The position numbers were made by a program, and so were the translations under genes. From the NCBI GenBank assembly GCA_023254355.1, contig JALRLR010000003.1, forward strand, positions 1-40,291: 40,291 nt of DNA. The letters are read 5' to 3'. The notes beneath the pieces were generated by a model, which searched no databases, had not been told where the DNA came from, and saw only the letters and a list, made by a program, of their open reading frames with translations. The stretch comes from Candidatus Poseidonia sp. GTDB taxonomy: Archaea > Thermoplasmatota > Poseidoniia > Poseidoniales > Poseidoniaceae. Shown here one piece after another: positions 1-9,578 of this stretch; position 1 is the stretch's first letter, and every line of letters begins with the position of its first letter.

Positions 1-1
1 A

Positions 2-3000
2 AACAACACCATCCAAGACACGGGCAAGGAACCCGTGTTGATCGGTGAATACCACTACCAAGACCAAGGTTGGCAAGTCCCCGCCCCAACCGCGGCCCGC
101 CTCTACCTCGCTAACAACGTGATCTCGAACAACTCGGGTACGTGCAACTCTCAGATGTACGGTGGTGACTTTGCTTGCCCTGCCGTCCACGTGTTCCGCT
201 CGTCGGCCACCATCCTGGACAACACCATCTCCAACAACCTCGGTGACATCATTCGTGCGAAGGGTTCCCTCGTGAACGTCCAACGAAACACGGCGGACAG
301 CGCCGGTGGTTTCGCAGGAAACATCAGCCTCCACGACGACAATTACGGAAACAAGTACGGGTCCGTGGCTTACTTCTCAGGCAACAGCTGGAGCAACGTT
401 TCCCAAGTCTACAACATCACGGAATCCCGTGTCACGGTCCAATCCGAACAAATTCCCTCGCCCGGCAACGGTGAGCTCTACCCCGTCAACATTCGCTGGC
501 TTGGCGCTGAGTGCCCCTACGTCCAAGACGAGTGTCTGAAACTCCCCGACACCGTGGCCCTGCCTCCTGCCCAAATGCCGTTGGCCCTCGAACTCGTTGA
601 AAACGCCACGGTGTTTTCCTTTGCCGACTTGCAGAACTTCGACTCCAGCATGATTCACGTCCAAAACCAAAACACGGCTTGGGGTTCCCAAGTTCGAGAA
701 GGTGAACTCGTTCGCTATCAGGTCAAGGCCAAAAACTCCAACGTTGCTGGGGCGACCGTGGTCATCAAAGACGCCACCGGCCTTCCACTTTACGAGTTGA
801 CCACCGATGCACTCGGGTTCACCCAACAGGTATCGTTGCCATCGGATTTCTTGCTGGACCGTAACTGGAACCACCAAGTGGGCGACAAAAACGCGGTTAT
901 TCCAGGCGTACTCAATGAGACAGGACAGCCCATCGTCGTTGACGAAGATTCGTGTGCTGACGGGATCGACAACGACGGAGACACCTTCGTCGACGACGAC
1001 GATTCCGACTGTGTCAACGGCCGAGAACAACCGTTTTACACCGTTGAAGCCTTCAAGTTCGGCAGCGGAACCAAGGACTTCTCCTACGTCCTTTCGGGCC
1101 CCATCGAGGACGTCATCAACCTCAACAACGTTCGCCCGAGCGTGAGCGTCAACGAGCAGGACGGCACCTCCTTTGCCACCGTGGTCCGCATCACGGGGCA
1201 AGCCTGGGACGGTCAAAAGTGGCCCTATGCCAACGACAACACGGCGATTCAATCTCAGTTTGGGAAGATTCAGCGTGTTGAGATTCAGCCACCCGGCTCA
1301 TCCGACTGGTACACCGCCTCCGACGCCTCCGGTTCAAACGGCGAAATCACCATGGCCAACCATCCCTTCAAAGATTGGGTGTTCGATTGGGACATGTCCG
1401 CTCACCCTGAAGGCGAAGGCGACGTGACCTTCCGTATTCGCTCCTACGACGGTTTGGACTACTCACCGGTTGAAGTTCGCCAATACAAACTCAACTTGGT
1501 TGCCCCCACCATTTTGGTTGATGTCCCCACCTCAGGCAGCGCCCACAGCACCGGAAAGGTGTTGTTCCAAGGAACAGCCTCGGATCCATACCAAGGCATT
1601 CAAGGCAGCGACGTGAAACAAATTTGGTTCCACATCGACGGTCCAGGTGACATGGAGCAGCAATTCTTCCAAGCTGGCTCTACGAGTTGGTCGTACGAAT
1701 GGTTGGTTGGTGATTTGCCATCGGGCGAATACACCGTGACCGTTTGGGCGGCTGACAGCGACTTCTGTATTGATGACAACACCGGTTGTCAAGTTGAGGT
1801 GCGGACCATTTCCATCAACAACGAAAACATCCCACCGAACCTCCAACTTTCGTGGATTGGCTCGGCCGACCAAATGACGGGCGGCATCGACGGCGATACG
1901 ATTCGAGCCTCCGAGGAAACGAAGATCATCGGCGTCGCTCGTGACGTCGGTGGGTTCGTCACCCGTGTTGAAATCGAAATCACGGACCTTGCAAGCGGTT
2001 TGCTGTTGAACGACGGCCCCCTCCCGGTGACCAGTTTCAACGCTGACGGATCGTGGGTCGCCAATTGGGATACCTCCGATTTGGTTCACGACCGTGTGTA
2101 CTCCGTCACGGTCCGTGCTTACGACGGTGACGATTACTCACAGGACATCGTGTGGCGCATGACCATCAACAACCCGCTGGACGCCGAGAACGTTGACCCG
2201 GTGTTCAACGAAACGGGGTGGGTCGGTACATGGACCATCTTCTGCGACGAAAACTCAAACTCGTTTGACCGCTGTGGCGGTGGCGTCAGCTTCGACCTCG
2301 CAGAGTTCTTCTCTGACCCTGACGGTACCGGAGTGCCTTCCAACGATTTGGAATTCTATATCTTTGACGATGATGCGACCATTGAGGACGACTTCTACGA
2401 CGACTTCATCACCATCACGCCGCTTGGCGTGCTCACCTACGACCCGATGTCCTACATGGCCCAAACCACCAGCAACATCCCTGATTGGTCGTTGAACGGC
2501 GTGGTTGTCTACGCTCAAGATGACCAAGAATCCAAGGCCTATTCCCTCAAGGTCAACTTCTTGGTGCGGGCGGTTTCGTTCAGCGTGGAGCGTGTGGACT
2601 CCGGAGCCATCACGGTCAAGGACCCGGCCACGTTCCAAGGCGAGGGCCTTCCTGGAAGCACGGTCATCGTCCGGTTTGCGGAAGGGAATGCAAAGCTGAA
2701 TTCGACCCGAGTTCTTTCCGACGGTACGTGGAGCATGGACCTCACGGCCAGCCAATTGGGCATTGAGGGCAACTCGGCCGTGATTTTCGAGATGGACGGA
2801 CAGATTTACAAGTTCGCTGGACAAACGGAAAACGGCGAATTCTCCATTTCCGTGGCTGGCGATAACGCAGAGGGTTCCGGAATCTTGGGCATCGTGTTGA
2901 TCGTGATCGCCGTCCTTGTTCTCCTCGGAGCAGGGGCCTTCTTCTTCATTGAATTCGAAGAAGTTCCCGACGAAAGCGAACTCACGGGCGATGATGCTGC

Positions 3001-3202
3001 CGTTGAGGAAGACCCGTATGCGTGGGCGAAGGCCAAGCAAACGCCAGCGATTCCTGAACCTGCAGCAGCCGTTCCGGTGGTTGAGGCGGCCGCACCGGTT
3101 GCCGCCGCTGCACCCGCCGCTTCTCAACATCCCGGCTGGTTGTGGGATGAGGCCAACAACCAGTGGGTCCCCGACCCGAACTACCAGCAACCACCCCAGT
3201 GA
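2..3202 (+). CDS. Giant membrane-anchored surface protein, 5' end outside window
   Basis: The reading frame is open from base 2, so the true start lies upstream and about 1066 C-terminal residues are seen. The first ~100 residues carry Asn-rich repeats (NNVISNN, DNTISNN) typical of a right-handed parallel beta-helix. A Cys-flanked acidic loop (CADGIDNDGDTFVDDDDSDC) follows near residues 313-332, then several Ig/cadherin-like beta domains. A single hydrophobic helix at about residues 958-982 (GILGIVLIVIAVLVLL) is followed by an acidic then Ala/Pro-rich tail ending in a Trp-rich segment (PGWLWDEANNQWVPDPN). This implies a large extracellular adhesin-like or sugar-binding part, one anchor and a cytoplasmic tail. 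Substrate is not deducible. The gene ends 20 nt before the STAND regulator and could be co-transcribed with it. Architecture is well supported; function is inference. Confidence 0.85.
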   Translation, partial: NNTIQDTGKEPVLIGEYHYQDQGWQVPAPTAARLYLANNVISNNSGTCNSQMYGGDFACPAVHVFRSSATILDNTISNNLGDIIRAKGSLVNVQRNTADSAGGFAGNISLHDDNYGNKYGSVAYFSGNSWSNVSQVYNITESRVTVQSEQIPSPGNGELYPVNIRWLGAECPYVQDECLKLPDTVALPPAQMPLALELVENATVFSFADLQNFDSSMIHVQNQNTAWGSQVREGELVRYQVKAKNSNVAGATVVIKDATGLPLYELTTDALGFTQQVSLPSDFLLDRNWNHQVGDKNAVIPGVLNETGQPIVVDEDSCADGIDNDGDTFVDDDDSDCVNGREQPFYTVEAFKFGSGTKDFSYVLSGPIEDVINLNNVRPSVSVNEQDGTSFATVVRITGQAWDGQKWPYANDNTAIQSQFGKIQRVEIQPPGSSDWYTASDASGSNGEITMANHPFKDWVFDWDMSAHPEGEGDVTFRIRSYDGLDYSPVEVRQYKLNLVAPTILVDVPTSGSAHSTGKVLFQGTASDPYQGIQGSDVKQIWFHIDGPGDMEQQFFQAGSTSWSYEWLVGDLPSGEYTVTVWAADSDFCIDDNTGCQVEVRTISINNENIPPNLQLSWIGSADQMTGGIDGDTIRASEETKIIGVARDVGGFVTRVEIEITDLASGLLLNDGPLPVTSFNADGSWVANWDTSDLVHDRVYSVTVRAYDGDDYSQDIVWRMTINNPLDAENVDPVFNETGWVGTWTIFCDENSNSFDRCGGGVSFDLAEFFSDPDGTGVPSNDLEFYIFDDDATIEDDFYDDFITITPLGVLTYDPMSYMAQTTSNIPDWSLNGVVVYAQDDQESKAYSLKVNFLVRAVSFSVERVDSGAITVKDPATFQGEGLPGSTVIVRFAEGNAKLNSTRVLSDGTWSMDLTASQLGIEGNSAVIFEMDGQIYKFAGQTENGEFSISVAGDNAEGSGILGIVLIVIAVLVLLGAGAFFFIEFEEVPDESELTGDDAAVEEDPYAWAKAKQTPAIPEPAAAVPVVEAAAPVAAAAPAASQHPGWLWDEANNQWVPDPNYQQPPQ

Positions 3203-3222
3203 AACCGTTTGAGGGAACCTCC

Positions 3223-5748
3223 ATGGTCAGCCAGGGTAAACCGGGAGTGCAAGAGCGAATTCTTTTGCATCTGTTGGATTACTCCGACTTCAAAGACAGC
3301 ATTGAGGTGCCGTTTGCCCTTTCCCAAATGGGAATCGCCAACGCCGTCGCGATTGCACGGTCCAACGTTCCACGAGCCATTGCTGGCCTCAAGGACCAAG
3401 GCATTCTGGTTGAACGCCAAGCACACGTCAAGGGTGTCTCCCGAAAACGCAAGGCCTACTTTCTCACCGATAGCGGCGTCAGTCTGGCCTCGGAAACTTG
3501 GGAGCGTTTGGCCGACCTCCCCATTCGGTGCCTGTTTGAAGAAAAACCCGCTGAGGAGACGACCCTTTCGGGGGCCAAATCCGTCTTGCCTTTTCAGATG
3601 CGGCCAGTGGACATCATTCGGTACATGGACGATCACCAAACGTTGGATCTGCGCCGACTCAGCGCCGATTTGGTTGAACGCGACTTGTCAAAACACGTTG
3701 AAAAGCAGCTGGTGACCTCGCTGGCCGACCTGCCGAGGCTACGCCATTTCTATGGCCGGGAAACGGAACTCGACAACATGGTGAATTTGTTGGAAGCGAG
3801 GGCGACGACGCTCCTTGTGCCGGGCATCGCAGGCATTGGGAAAACAACCGTGGCGTCCAAACTCATTGAGCGATTTATGCATCGACGCAACTTGCTCTAC
3901 CACCGATGCCAGGATTGGGAAGGCTCTCGTTCGTTTTTCGAATCCATCGCCGATTGGCTTTCGAGCATGGGGAGTCCTGATTTTGCGACCTACCTCGCAG
4001 CAACACCTGTACCTCAACCCGGGGATGCTGCCCGTCTGTTGGTTGAAGCGCTCAGCGGTTCACCGTCGCTGATCGTGATTGACGACTTCCATAAGGTGGC
4101 CGATTTGGTGTTGCATCAAACGTTCCAAGCCATGTCCCTTAATTTGTTGGGAAGCGATGAACAAATTGGTTTGGTGATCTTTTCTCGATCGTTCAAACCG
4201 GTGGTTCCCACCAAGGATGCGGAAGGTCGGATTGCGAGTTTGGTGCTCCCCCTTGACGGTCTCGACCCTGAATCGGGTCGCAAATTGCTCAGCAGTTTTG
4301 AAAGTCTGGCTGATGAACAATGGTTGCACATTCACGGGTTGTCCCGAGGCCATCCCTTGGTGTTGGAACTCATCAACCGTGGCGCCTCAGCAGGAGCGTT
4401 TCACGAGACCCTGGAGAATTATGTGACGGTTGAGATCTTTTCAAAATTGAGCGCTGAACAAAAGCGAGTGCTTTCCGCACTGGCGATTTACCGGGAACCT
4501 GTTCTGCTGGAGGCGCTCGCCCAACAGGGCCTGAACACCGACGAGCTCGACAGCCTCGTTGAATCGGGGTTGGCTCGCCAAGCCGATGCTGAAACCTACG
4601 ACGTGCACGACCTCATTCGGGAGTTTTTGTTGCGCAGCGTTTCCCCAACCCTCAAGCAAGAATTTCACGCCAAATGCACTGAATGGTATCAGAAACAGCC
4701 AAAGAATCACGACATCCTCATCGAGCTCATTTACCACGCCATCCAATCCGTCCAGCACGAACTGGCCTCTGAACTCATCGTCACGGAGGGCCGTCAATTG
4801 GTGGCTCAAGGTCACATGGAATTGCTGGGATTGATTGAACAAATCGACGTCACTGACCTTCCCCTCTCCGTACAACTCACGTTGTCGCAGATGCAGGGTG
4901 AAATTTTGGCGCTCTTTGGCCGTCTTGACGAGGCTGACACGGTGCTCCAAAACGCTCTTTCTGTTGCTGAAAAAGAGGCGGATGTCATCGTTCAAGCCGA
5001 AGTGCTCTCATCGCTGGCCGATGTGAGTCGGAAGCAAGGCGACAGCGACCTTTCCCTCGACCGACATAAACAGGCTCTCAAGCACTACATCGCGCTCGGC
5101 CATGCCCGTTGGGCCGCTCGCACCTACAACAACATCGGGTACCTCCTCCGTCGGAAAAACGAGCGGAACAAAGCCCTCGAAGCCTACGGTGAGGTTGAGG
5201 CCATCCTCCGGTCAACCTCCGATGATGGCTTGATTAACAGCCAAATCACCTTGGCTCGTGCCTTGATTGACCTTGGCGAAGTGGACCGTGCACGTGAACA
5301 CGCCATGGCCTCCCATGAGCGGACCTCCCAACTCGACGATTCCGCTCTTCATGCCCGCGCTCAGGCCGTCTTGGGGCGATATTATGCCAAGGTTGGTCAA
5401 TCGGAATTGGCCCTCTTCCACTACTCGGAGGCTCTGGAGGCGATGAACGAAGCGGGCGATGTTCAATCCTTGGTTGAAATCACGATGCTGCTGGGTGAAG
5501 TGTTGCAAGATGCAGGGCGAACGGAGGAAGCCATGGAGCATTACGGCCAAGCGCTGGTGCTGGCTGAGGCCAACGACCTCCGCATGCAAATCGGCGATTT
5601 ACTTGCCCGATTAGGGGGCATGGCTCCCGACCGTCAAGATCGAATGGAATATCTTCAACGTGCGTTGAAAGTCTTCAGAGAATTGGGCGCACGTAACCGA
5701 ATGCGAGAAGTGCAATCGTTGGTCCATCGTGCCGTGATGGGACGCTGA
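3223..5748 (+). CDS. STAND-type ATPase with winged-helix N terminus and TPR C terminus
   Basis: A likely cytoplasmic signal-responsive ATPase/regulator of 841 aa. The N-terminal ~100 residues look like a winged-helix domain (SNVPRAIAGLKDQGILVERQ). The NTPase domain begins near residue 180 (YGRETELDNMV), with Walker A GIAGIGKTT at about 201-209 and Walker B LIVIDD at about 283-288. A helical/winged module follows, then TPR-like repeats from about residue 520 to the end. The layout matches MalT/AfsR-like STAND proteins, in which ligand or partner binding to the TPRs controls the ATPase switch; whether this one binds DNA is unproven. ATG 3223 is chosen because GAGG at 3211-3214 precedes it; a more upstream start would overlap the preceding gene. 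It converges on the pilin-like operon with a 5-nt gap. Confidence 0.85.
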   Translation: MVSQGKPGVQERILLHLLDYSDFKDSIEVPFALSQMGIANAVAIARSNVPRAIAGLKDQGILVERQAHVKGVSRKRKAYFLTDSGVSLASETWERLADLPIRCLFEEKPAEETTLSGAKSVLPFQMRPVDIIRYMDDHQTLDLRRLSADLVERDLSKHVEKQLVTSLADLPRLRHFYGRETELDNMVNLLEARATTLLVPGIAGIGKTTVASKLIERFMHRRNLLYHRCQDWEGSRSFFESIADWLSSMGSPDFATYLAATPVPQPGDAARLLVEALSGSPSLIVIDDFHKVADLVLHQTFQAMSLNLLGSDEQIGLVIFSRSFKPVVPTKDAEGRIASLVLPLDGLDPESGRKLLSSFESLADEQWLHIHGLSRGHPLVLELINRGASAGAFHETLENYVTVEIFSKLSAEQKRVLSALAIYREPVLLEALAQQGLNTDELDSLVESGLARQADAETYDVHDLIREFLLRSVSPTLKQEFHAKCTEWYQKQPKNHDILIELIYHAIQSVQHELASELIVTEGRQLVAQGHMELLGLIEQIDVTDLPLSVQLTLSQMQGEILALFGRLDEADTVLQNALSVAEKEADVIVQAEVLSSLADVSRKQGDSDLSLDRHKQALKHYIALGHARWAARTYNNIGYLLRRKNERNKALEAYGEVEAILRSTSDDGLINSQITLARALIDLGEVDRAREHAMASHERTSQLDDSALHARAQAVLGRYYAKVGQSELALFHYSEALEAMNEAGDVQSLVEITMLLGEVLQDAGRTEEAMEHYGQALVLAEANDLRMQIGDLLARLGGMAPDRQDRMEYLQRALKVFRELGARNRMREVQSLVHRAVMGR

Positions 5749-5753
5749 TACGG

Positions 5754-6233
5754 TCATTGGACGGCCGCTGGCCGGTCAAGCGATAGGAAGGTTGTGCCGT
5801 CTTCGTGCACGACCCATAAACGCTCAACTCCCGAAAGCGGAATCCGTCCCTCGTGCCCGCCTGCACCGGTGCCCGAAACGACCACTTCGGTGTCAAGCGG
5901 TCCACCCTCATCGATCAGTTCCAACGAAAAGTCATGAAGTTCCAGCCAAAACAGCGATTCATCGGCTTCGGTGGGTCGCCACGATATTTCTTCGGCATAC
6001 GACACGTTCGCCCCAAGGCGGCTCGCTTCATCCGCACGTTCCACGGCGGCTGCGATGTCTTCCATGTTGGCTTGAATCGCCTCTTGGTTCCACCTCAAAC
6101 GGGTGTTGGTTTCGATGTCCCATGCCCATACACTGAACATCGTCATGAGCATGACACCCAGTAGGAACGTGAAGATGTACCCCAGTTCGGTGGCCGCCGC
6201 CGAAGTGTCTCGCCTGAGGAGCGTTGTCTTCAC
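5754..6233 (-). CDS. Small pilin-like membrane protein
   Basis: A 159-aa protein with a short basic N terminus (KTTLLRRD), then one hydrophobic helix at about residues 14-40 (ATELGYIFTFLLGVMLM). An amphipathic helix and a short beta-rich C-terminal domain follow. The layout resembles the small archaeal type IV pilin-like/DUF7266-type proteins that accompany larger pilin-like subunits in haloarchaeal clusters; the family assignment is by resemblance only. The start is GTG, with GAGGTGA four bases upstream, and it overlaps the end of the preceding gene by 4 nt (GTGA), so translation is probably coupled. It is the last gene of a four-gene minus-strand set. A minor subunit or assembly role is inference. 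Confidence 0.75.
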   Translation of the reverse strand: MKTTLLRRDTSAAATELGYIFTFLLGVMLMTMFSVWAWDIETNTRLRWNQEAIQANMEDIAAAVERADEASRLGANVSYAEEISWRPTEADESLFWLELHDFSLELIDEGGPLDTEVVVSGTGAGGHEGRIPLSGVERLWVVHEDGTTFLSLDRPAAVQ

Positions 6234-8464
6234 AACATCACCTCGCGAGTGGTGACATCAAGCGATGCCAATTGAAGCGTGAATTCAATCGCTTGGCCGT
6301 TGGTGTGCCAAACCGCTTCAGCCGTTCCATAACTTGGGTCAGGGACCCAACCGACGTAATCGGTCAACAAGTCAAGGCGTCCCGGATAAACCGTCCAATC
6401 CTCGCTGGCTTCCAATCCAATTCCTGCATTATCGGCAATCGCCGTCCCGTAGGGTTCGGACCAGCCACGACGCACCTCGTAGGCCGGTGCCGAAGCGAGC
6501 GACGTTCGGTGAACGAGTTCAATGTCCAATTCCAATTCGCCCGCTCCACTGGAGCTGTCGGCGGTTGGATGGAGCGATGGGACGGTGGCGGCAAACCGAG
6601 GGCCCGGGCCTCCACGGTCGGAGGGAGGTACCACAACATAGGGCTTGAATTCGGGGTGGTTGGTCACGACGGCCCCGCCGCTGAACGCCACCTCCATGCC
6701 GTTGATGGAGGATTGGAACTGGTAGGCGAGACGGGAGAGGTGAAAGGCCCAAACCGTACCGATGGAGGCGTGGGTGGCCACGCCGTCTCCACCAATGACA
6801 TCGAGGCTCACACTGGATGGATGACGCCCCTCAATCCAAGCATTTTGGATGTCCACTTCGCCCCTGCCGCCCATGCGCTCCCACGGCAGGTCCGTCGTCA
6901 CCCAACCGCTTGCTTGCGTTCCCACGCTGGTGCACCGTTCTGCCCCGTCATGGAGGATTTGGTAGAGTCCATGGCCGCCGCCGCTTCGGAGCAGGCGCAA
7001 CGGATGACCGGATTCGACACGCAGGGATGTTGTGCCCAAGGAGGCCGCCATCGTGGTGGCATCGTTTTGGGCCAGGAAGGTGCCGGTGGCGTTGGTGGCC
7101 CCCGTCAAGTTCCACGATGAGGTGTATCCGGCGAGCCTGAGATGAAATGTTTCAGCCGTGGTGTTATCCTCGTTCACGTAGGTAAACAAGCCTCCAGAAA
7201 GGCCGCCCGTGTCGTCCGCGGGAATCAAGGTCAATCCGGGTTGTTCATCGGTTGTCGACAAGGTGTCGTCGGCCGCCCAGGTCACGAACAGGTCGCCGTC
7301 GGCGTCCAACGTGGCGGCACCTTCGTCCACGGCCGGTGGCCAAGTCACGTGCTCGACTTCACCCGGGGCCACGGAGATTCCACCGCCTCGCCACGTGACC
7401 GTGACGATCTCTTCGCCGGGGTTGGCCAACCGCAACGTGCCCTCCATGTTGGGTGGTGTGAAGGCATGACCGAGGTATGTTCCGGTATCCGACGGCCAGG
7501 CGGTCAGGCCGTCATCGGAGGAGGTGTCGGTTTTGACCAGAAGGCGCGAGGGGGAGCTGGTGCTGAGGTGGACGATGGTGGGTTGGGTGACGGTGACTTC
7601 GTGGGTGAACGAGACCGCCGTTCTGGCGTAGCCGCTGGGCAAAGCGTAGTGAATCTCCGTCTCGTCCTCAACGGTGAGGTGAATTTGGTTGGCGGTATCG
7701 CTGAGGACATGGATGGCCGACGTGCCGGTGGTCACGGGGAACGACCATGCATGGCCACGTTTGTCCGACGGTTCGGGTGCGTTGGGCAACACGTAGGCGG
7801 CACCACTCGCTCCCGTTTCTCCCATCACGGTTAACGCGTGACTGGACGTGATCACGGCGGTTCCAATCGAAGTGACATCAAAGGACCCGATATCGTCGAC
7901 CCGTAAGGCACGAGTTTGCACTTCCTCGCCGTTCACGGTCAACGAGACATCGATGGGGCCCAGCGGCATGGCAAGACCCGGCGTGACGGTGAAGGCCACA
8001 CGGTCCAAAATCGCCTCGACGGTGTAGTAATAGGGACGGTCAGGTCCCTGTCGAAGGTCAGTGATGCACACCGCTTCAATTCGACTCTCAGGGTGTCGGA
8101 TTTCGACCGTATCGTCAAAGTCCAAGGCTCCTCGTGCTCGCAGGCTCATGTCCTCTTTCCAGGTGGCCGAATACCACATTCCCCCTCGCAGGCTGTCCCA
8201 CACCAAATTCCCATCAACGGGGACCAAGGTGGCATGGGTTGAATCACCGGGCATGCCGCGTTCGGACAGCGAGGAGGTTTGTTGCGCAAGGAGGGTCATT
8301 TGGGCCGACATGTCGTGGCGCTCAACCGACCCCTCCATCTCTTCGATGACCGGCATCATCGAGACCATCATGAGTCCGATGATGGAGAGAACGCCACCAA
8401 ACAACAACACCGTTGCTACGGCTGCGGAGACCGCCTCCTCGTCCCGCGTGAGGTTGTGCCTCAT
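6230..8464 (-). CDS. Large pilin-like membrane protein with extended beta-rich ectodomain
   Basis: A 744-aa protein. The N terminus (LTRDEEAVSAAVATVLLFGG) has a charged stretch followed by a hydrophobic helix at about residues 12-38, the form of a class III (type IV pilin) signal. A helical neck (MPVIEEMEGSVERHDM) and a long beta-rich extracellular part follow. The neck and the next segment (ERGMPGDSTHATLVPVDG) resemble haloarchaeal DUF7289-type proteins, but the ectodomain is far longer. Start ATG 8464 overlaps the upstream stop by 4 nt (ATGA) and has GAGGTGA at 8469-8475. The stop overlaps the next start by 4 nt. The three genes therefore form a coupled set, probably for one surface structure. 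No pilB/pilC-type ATPase or platform gene lies in the window, so assembly would depend on genes elsewhere. Confidence 0.8.
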   Translation of the reverse strand: MRHNLTRDEEAVSAAVATVLLFGGVLSIIGLMMVSMMPVIEEMEGSVERHDMSAQMTLLAQQTSSLSERGMPGDSTHATLVPVDGNLVWDSLRGGMWYSATWKEDMSLRARGALDFDDTVEIRHPESRIEAVCITDLRQGPDRPYYYTVEAILDRVAFTVTPGLAMPLGPIDVSLTVNGEEVQTRALRVDDIGSFDVTSIGTAVITSSHALTVMGETGASGAAYVLPNAPEPSDKRGHAWSFPVTTGTSAIHVLSDTANQIHLTVEDETEIHYALPSGYARTAVSFTHEVTVTQPTIVHLSTSSPSRLLVKTDTSSDDGLTAWPSDTGTYLGHAFTPPNMEGTLRLANPGEEIVTVTWRGGGISVAPGEVEHVTWPPAVDEGAATLDADGDLFVTWAADDTLSTTDEQPGLTLIPADDTGGLSGGLFTYVNEDNTTAETFHLRLAGYTSSWNLTGATNATGTFLAQNDATTMAASLGTTSLRVESGHPLRLLRSGGGHGLYQILHDGAERCTSVGTQASGWVTTDLPWERMGGRGEVDIQNAWIEGRHPSSVSLDVIGGDGVATHASIGTVWAFHLSRLAYQFQSSINGMEVAFSGGAVVTNHPEFKPYVVVPPSDRGGPGPRFAATVPSLHPTADSSSGAGELELDIELVHRTSLASAPAYEVRRGWSEPYGTAIADNAGIGLEASEDWTVYPGRLDLLTDYVGWVPDPSYGTAEAVWHTNGQAIEFTLQLASLDVTTREVML
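6238..6244 (-). promoter_or_regulatory. Ribosome-binding site GAGGTGA, pilin-like gene 3
   Basis: GAGGTGA on the minus strand, 4 nt before GTG 6233 and within the coding end of the 744-aa gene. It supports GTG as the start of the 159-aa protein. Confidence 0.7.
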
Positions 8465-9546
8465 CGGCTCACCTCAATGCGCTGAAGGTCCACTTCGAAG
8501 TACAAAGGTAAGGATTGGGATGAAACACTGAATCCGTCAGCCCCACTCGCTCGGCCGTAGGGTGCAAAACCGATGTAGGTGTCAAGGGTTCCTGCGGAGC
8601 GTTGGATGGTGTATTCGGAAAGCCAGGTGTCGTGGTATTGCGGTGTGACAACGTCATGAAGGGCATTGGTGACTTCAAACTGCACGTTGTAGGCTCGTCC
8701 GCTGAACAACATCATCGGCCCTTTCGACACAAATTGCAGACCGACGTTCGAACCCGTGCCAATGGAGCCGTTGGTCACGACGTCGGTCAACAGCATGGAG
8801 AGCCGCAACTCATTGTTCGCCATGCGGTCAAATTCCACCGACGGCATGGCGCTCACTTCCCAGGCGCCGTTGGGAAACCGTTCGGCTCGGGCGTTGTTCA
8901 TGAGGACGATTTGGTGCTCACCTTGACCCAACGATGTGGTGATTTCAAGACCGGAAAGGGTGAGTTTGGCCTGACGATGCAAGGGTTGGTTGTCGGCACC
9001 GTACACGGTCACGATCATCCAATGCGATGCGCTGGCGTTGTGCGTGATGAAGACCTCTCGGTGGCTGGCCGTCACTTCGCTTTCAAAGAACACGCCAGGG
9101 GACTGGATCGTGATGCTGCGTGCGGTTTCGTTGGCCGAAAGAACGGCGATGGTCGTGTCGTTCACGTGGCGCAATTCAATGCGTTCACCGGCGGTTAAAT
9201 CAGCGGCAATGGTCCAGGCCTCCACGTTCTGAACGGGACGAATTGAGGTGGACTGGATGGCCAAGGTGTTTCGGAAACCGGTGCCGTCAGGGGCGTTGCC
9301 AGCCACTTCAATTCGGTCTTCAATTCGGTCGGCCAATCCCGTGGCTGAGTTCCAGTTGGTGTTGTCTTCAAAATCCGACAGGTAGGGGTTCAAGAAAATC
9401 CAGACGCCCCCCATGATGGTGATGACCATCGCCAAGAGCATGACCACGCCGAGAACTTCGCTGACCGCTCGTTCCTCTTCACGCAATCCTCGGGGACCTC
9501 TTCGTCCCGTCCGTCGGTTCACGCTTTGGACACGATGCGGTATCAT
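8461..9546 (-). CDS. Archaeal pilin/archaellin-like protein (DUF7289-type)
   Basis: A 361-aa protein with a strongly basic leader, then EEERAVSEVLGVVMLLAMV at about residues 23-41. The hydrophobic helix extends to about residue 52, and an acidic amphipathic segment (SDFEDNTNWNSATGLADRI) follows. The RAVSEVLG context is typical of archaeal prepilin-peptidase substrates (class III signal), with cleavage just before the hydrophobic segment expected from family knowledge. The rest is a beta-rich ectodomain. ATG 9546 has the strong site GAGGTGA at 9555-9561, 8 nt upstream. It follows the MBL-fold gene by 32 nt and leads the overlapping pilin-like trio. A structural subunit of a surface filament or membrane complex is likely; the exact structure is unknown. 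Confidence 0.82.
   Translation of the reverse strand: MIPHRVQSVNRRTGRRGPRGLREEERAVSEVLGVVMLLAMVITIMGGVWIFLNPYLSDFEDNTNWNSATGLADRIEDRIEVAGNAPDGTGFRNTLAIQSTSIRPVQNVEAWTIAADLTAGERIELRHVNDTTIAVLSANETARSITIQSPGVFFESEVTASHREVFITHNASASHWMIVTVYGADNQPLHRQAKLTLSGLEITTSLGQGEHQIVLMNNARAERFPNGAWEVSAMPSVEFDRMANNELRLSMLLTDVVTNGSIGTGSNVGLQFVSKGPMMLFSGRAYNVQFEVTNALHDVVTPQYHDTWLSEYTIQRSAGTLDTYIGFAPYGRASGADGFSVSSQSLPLYFEVDLQRIEVSR
8469..8475 (-). promoter_or_regulatory. Ribosome-binding site GAGGTGA, pilin-like gene 2
   Basis: GAGGTGA on the minus strand inside the end of the upstream gene, 4 nt before ATG 8464. Together with the ATGA overlap it suggests coupled but independently strong initiation. Confidence 0.7.
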
Positions 9547-9554
9547 TTAGCCAT

Positions 9555-9561
9555 TCACCTC
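9555..9561 (-). promoter_or_regulatory. Ribosome-binding site GAGGTGA, pilin-like gene 1
   Basis: GAGGTGA on the minus strand, 8 nt before ATG 9546. It fixes the start of the 361-aa pilin-like gene. The same heptamer precedes the other two pilin-like genes. Confidence 0.75.
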
Positions 9562-9578
9562 AAATCGTGCGTTGAGGC

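Noticed and set aside
377-1252. Long minus-strand ORF opposite the first surface gene
   Set aside because: It is the antisense shadow of a well-supported secreted-protein frame; its translation has no domain or coherent signal peptide.
6224-7120. Plus-strand ORF of about 300 codons opposite the pilin-like gene
   Set aside because: Shadow of the minus-strand 744-aa frame, which has a pilin-like N terminus, a ribosome-binding site and coupled neighbours.
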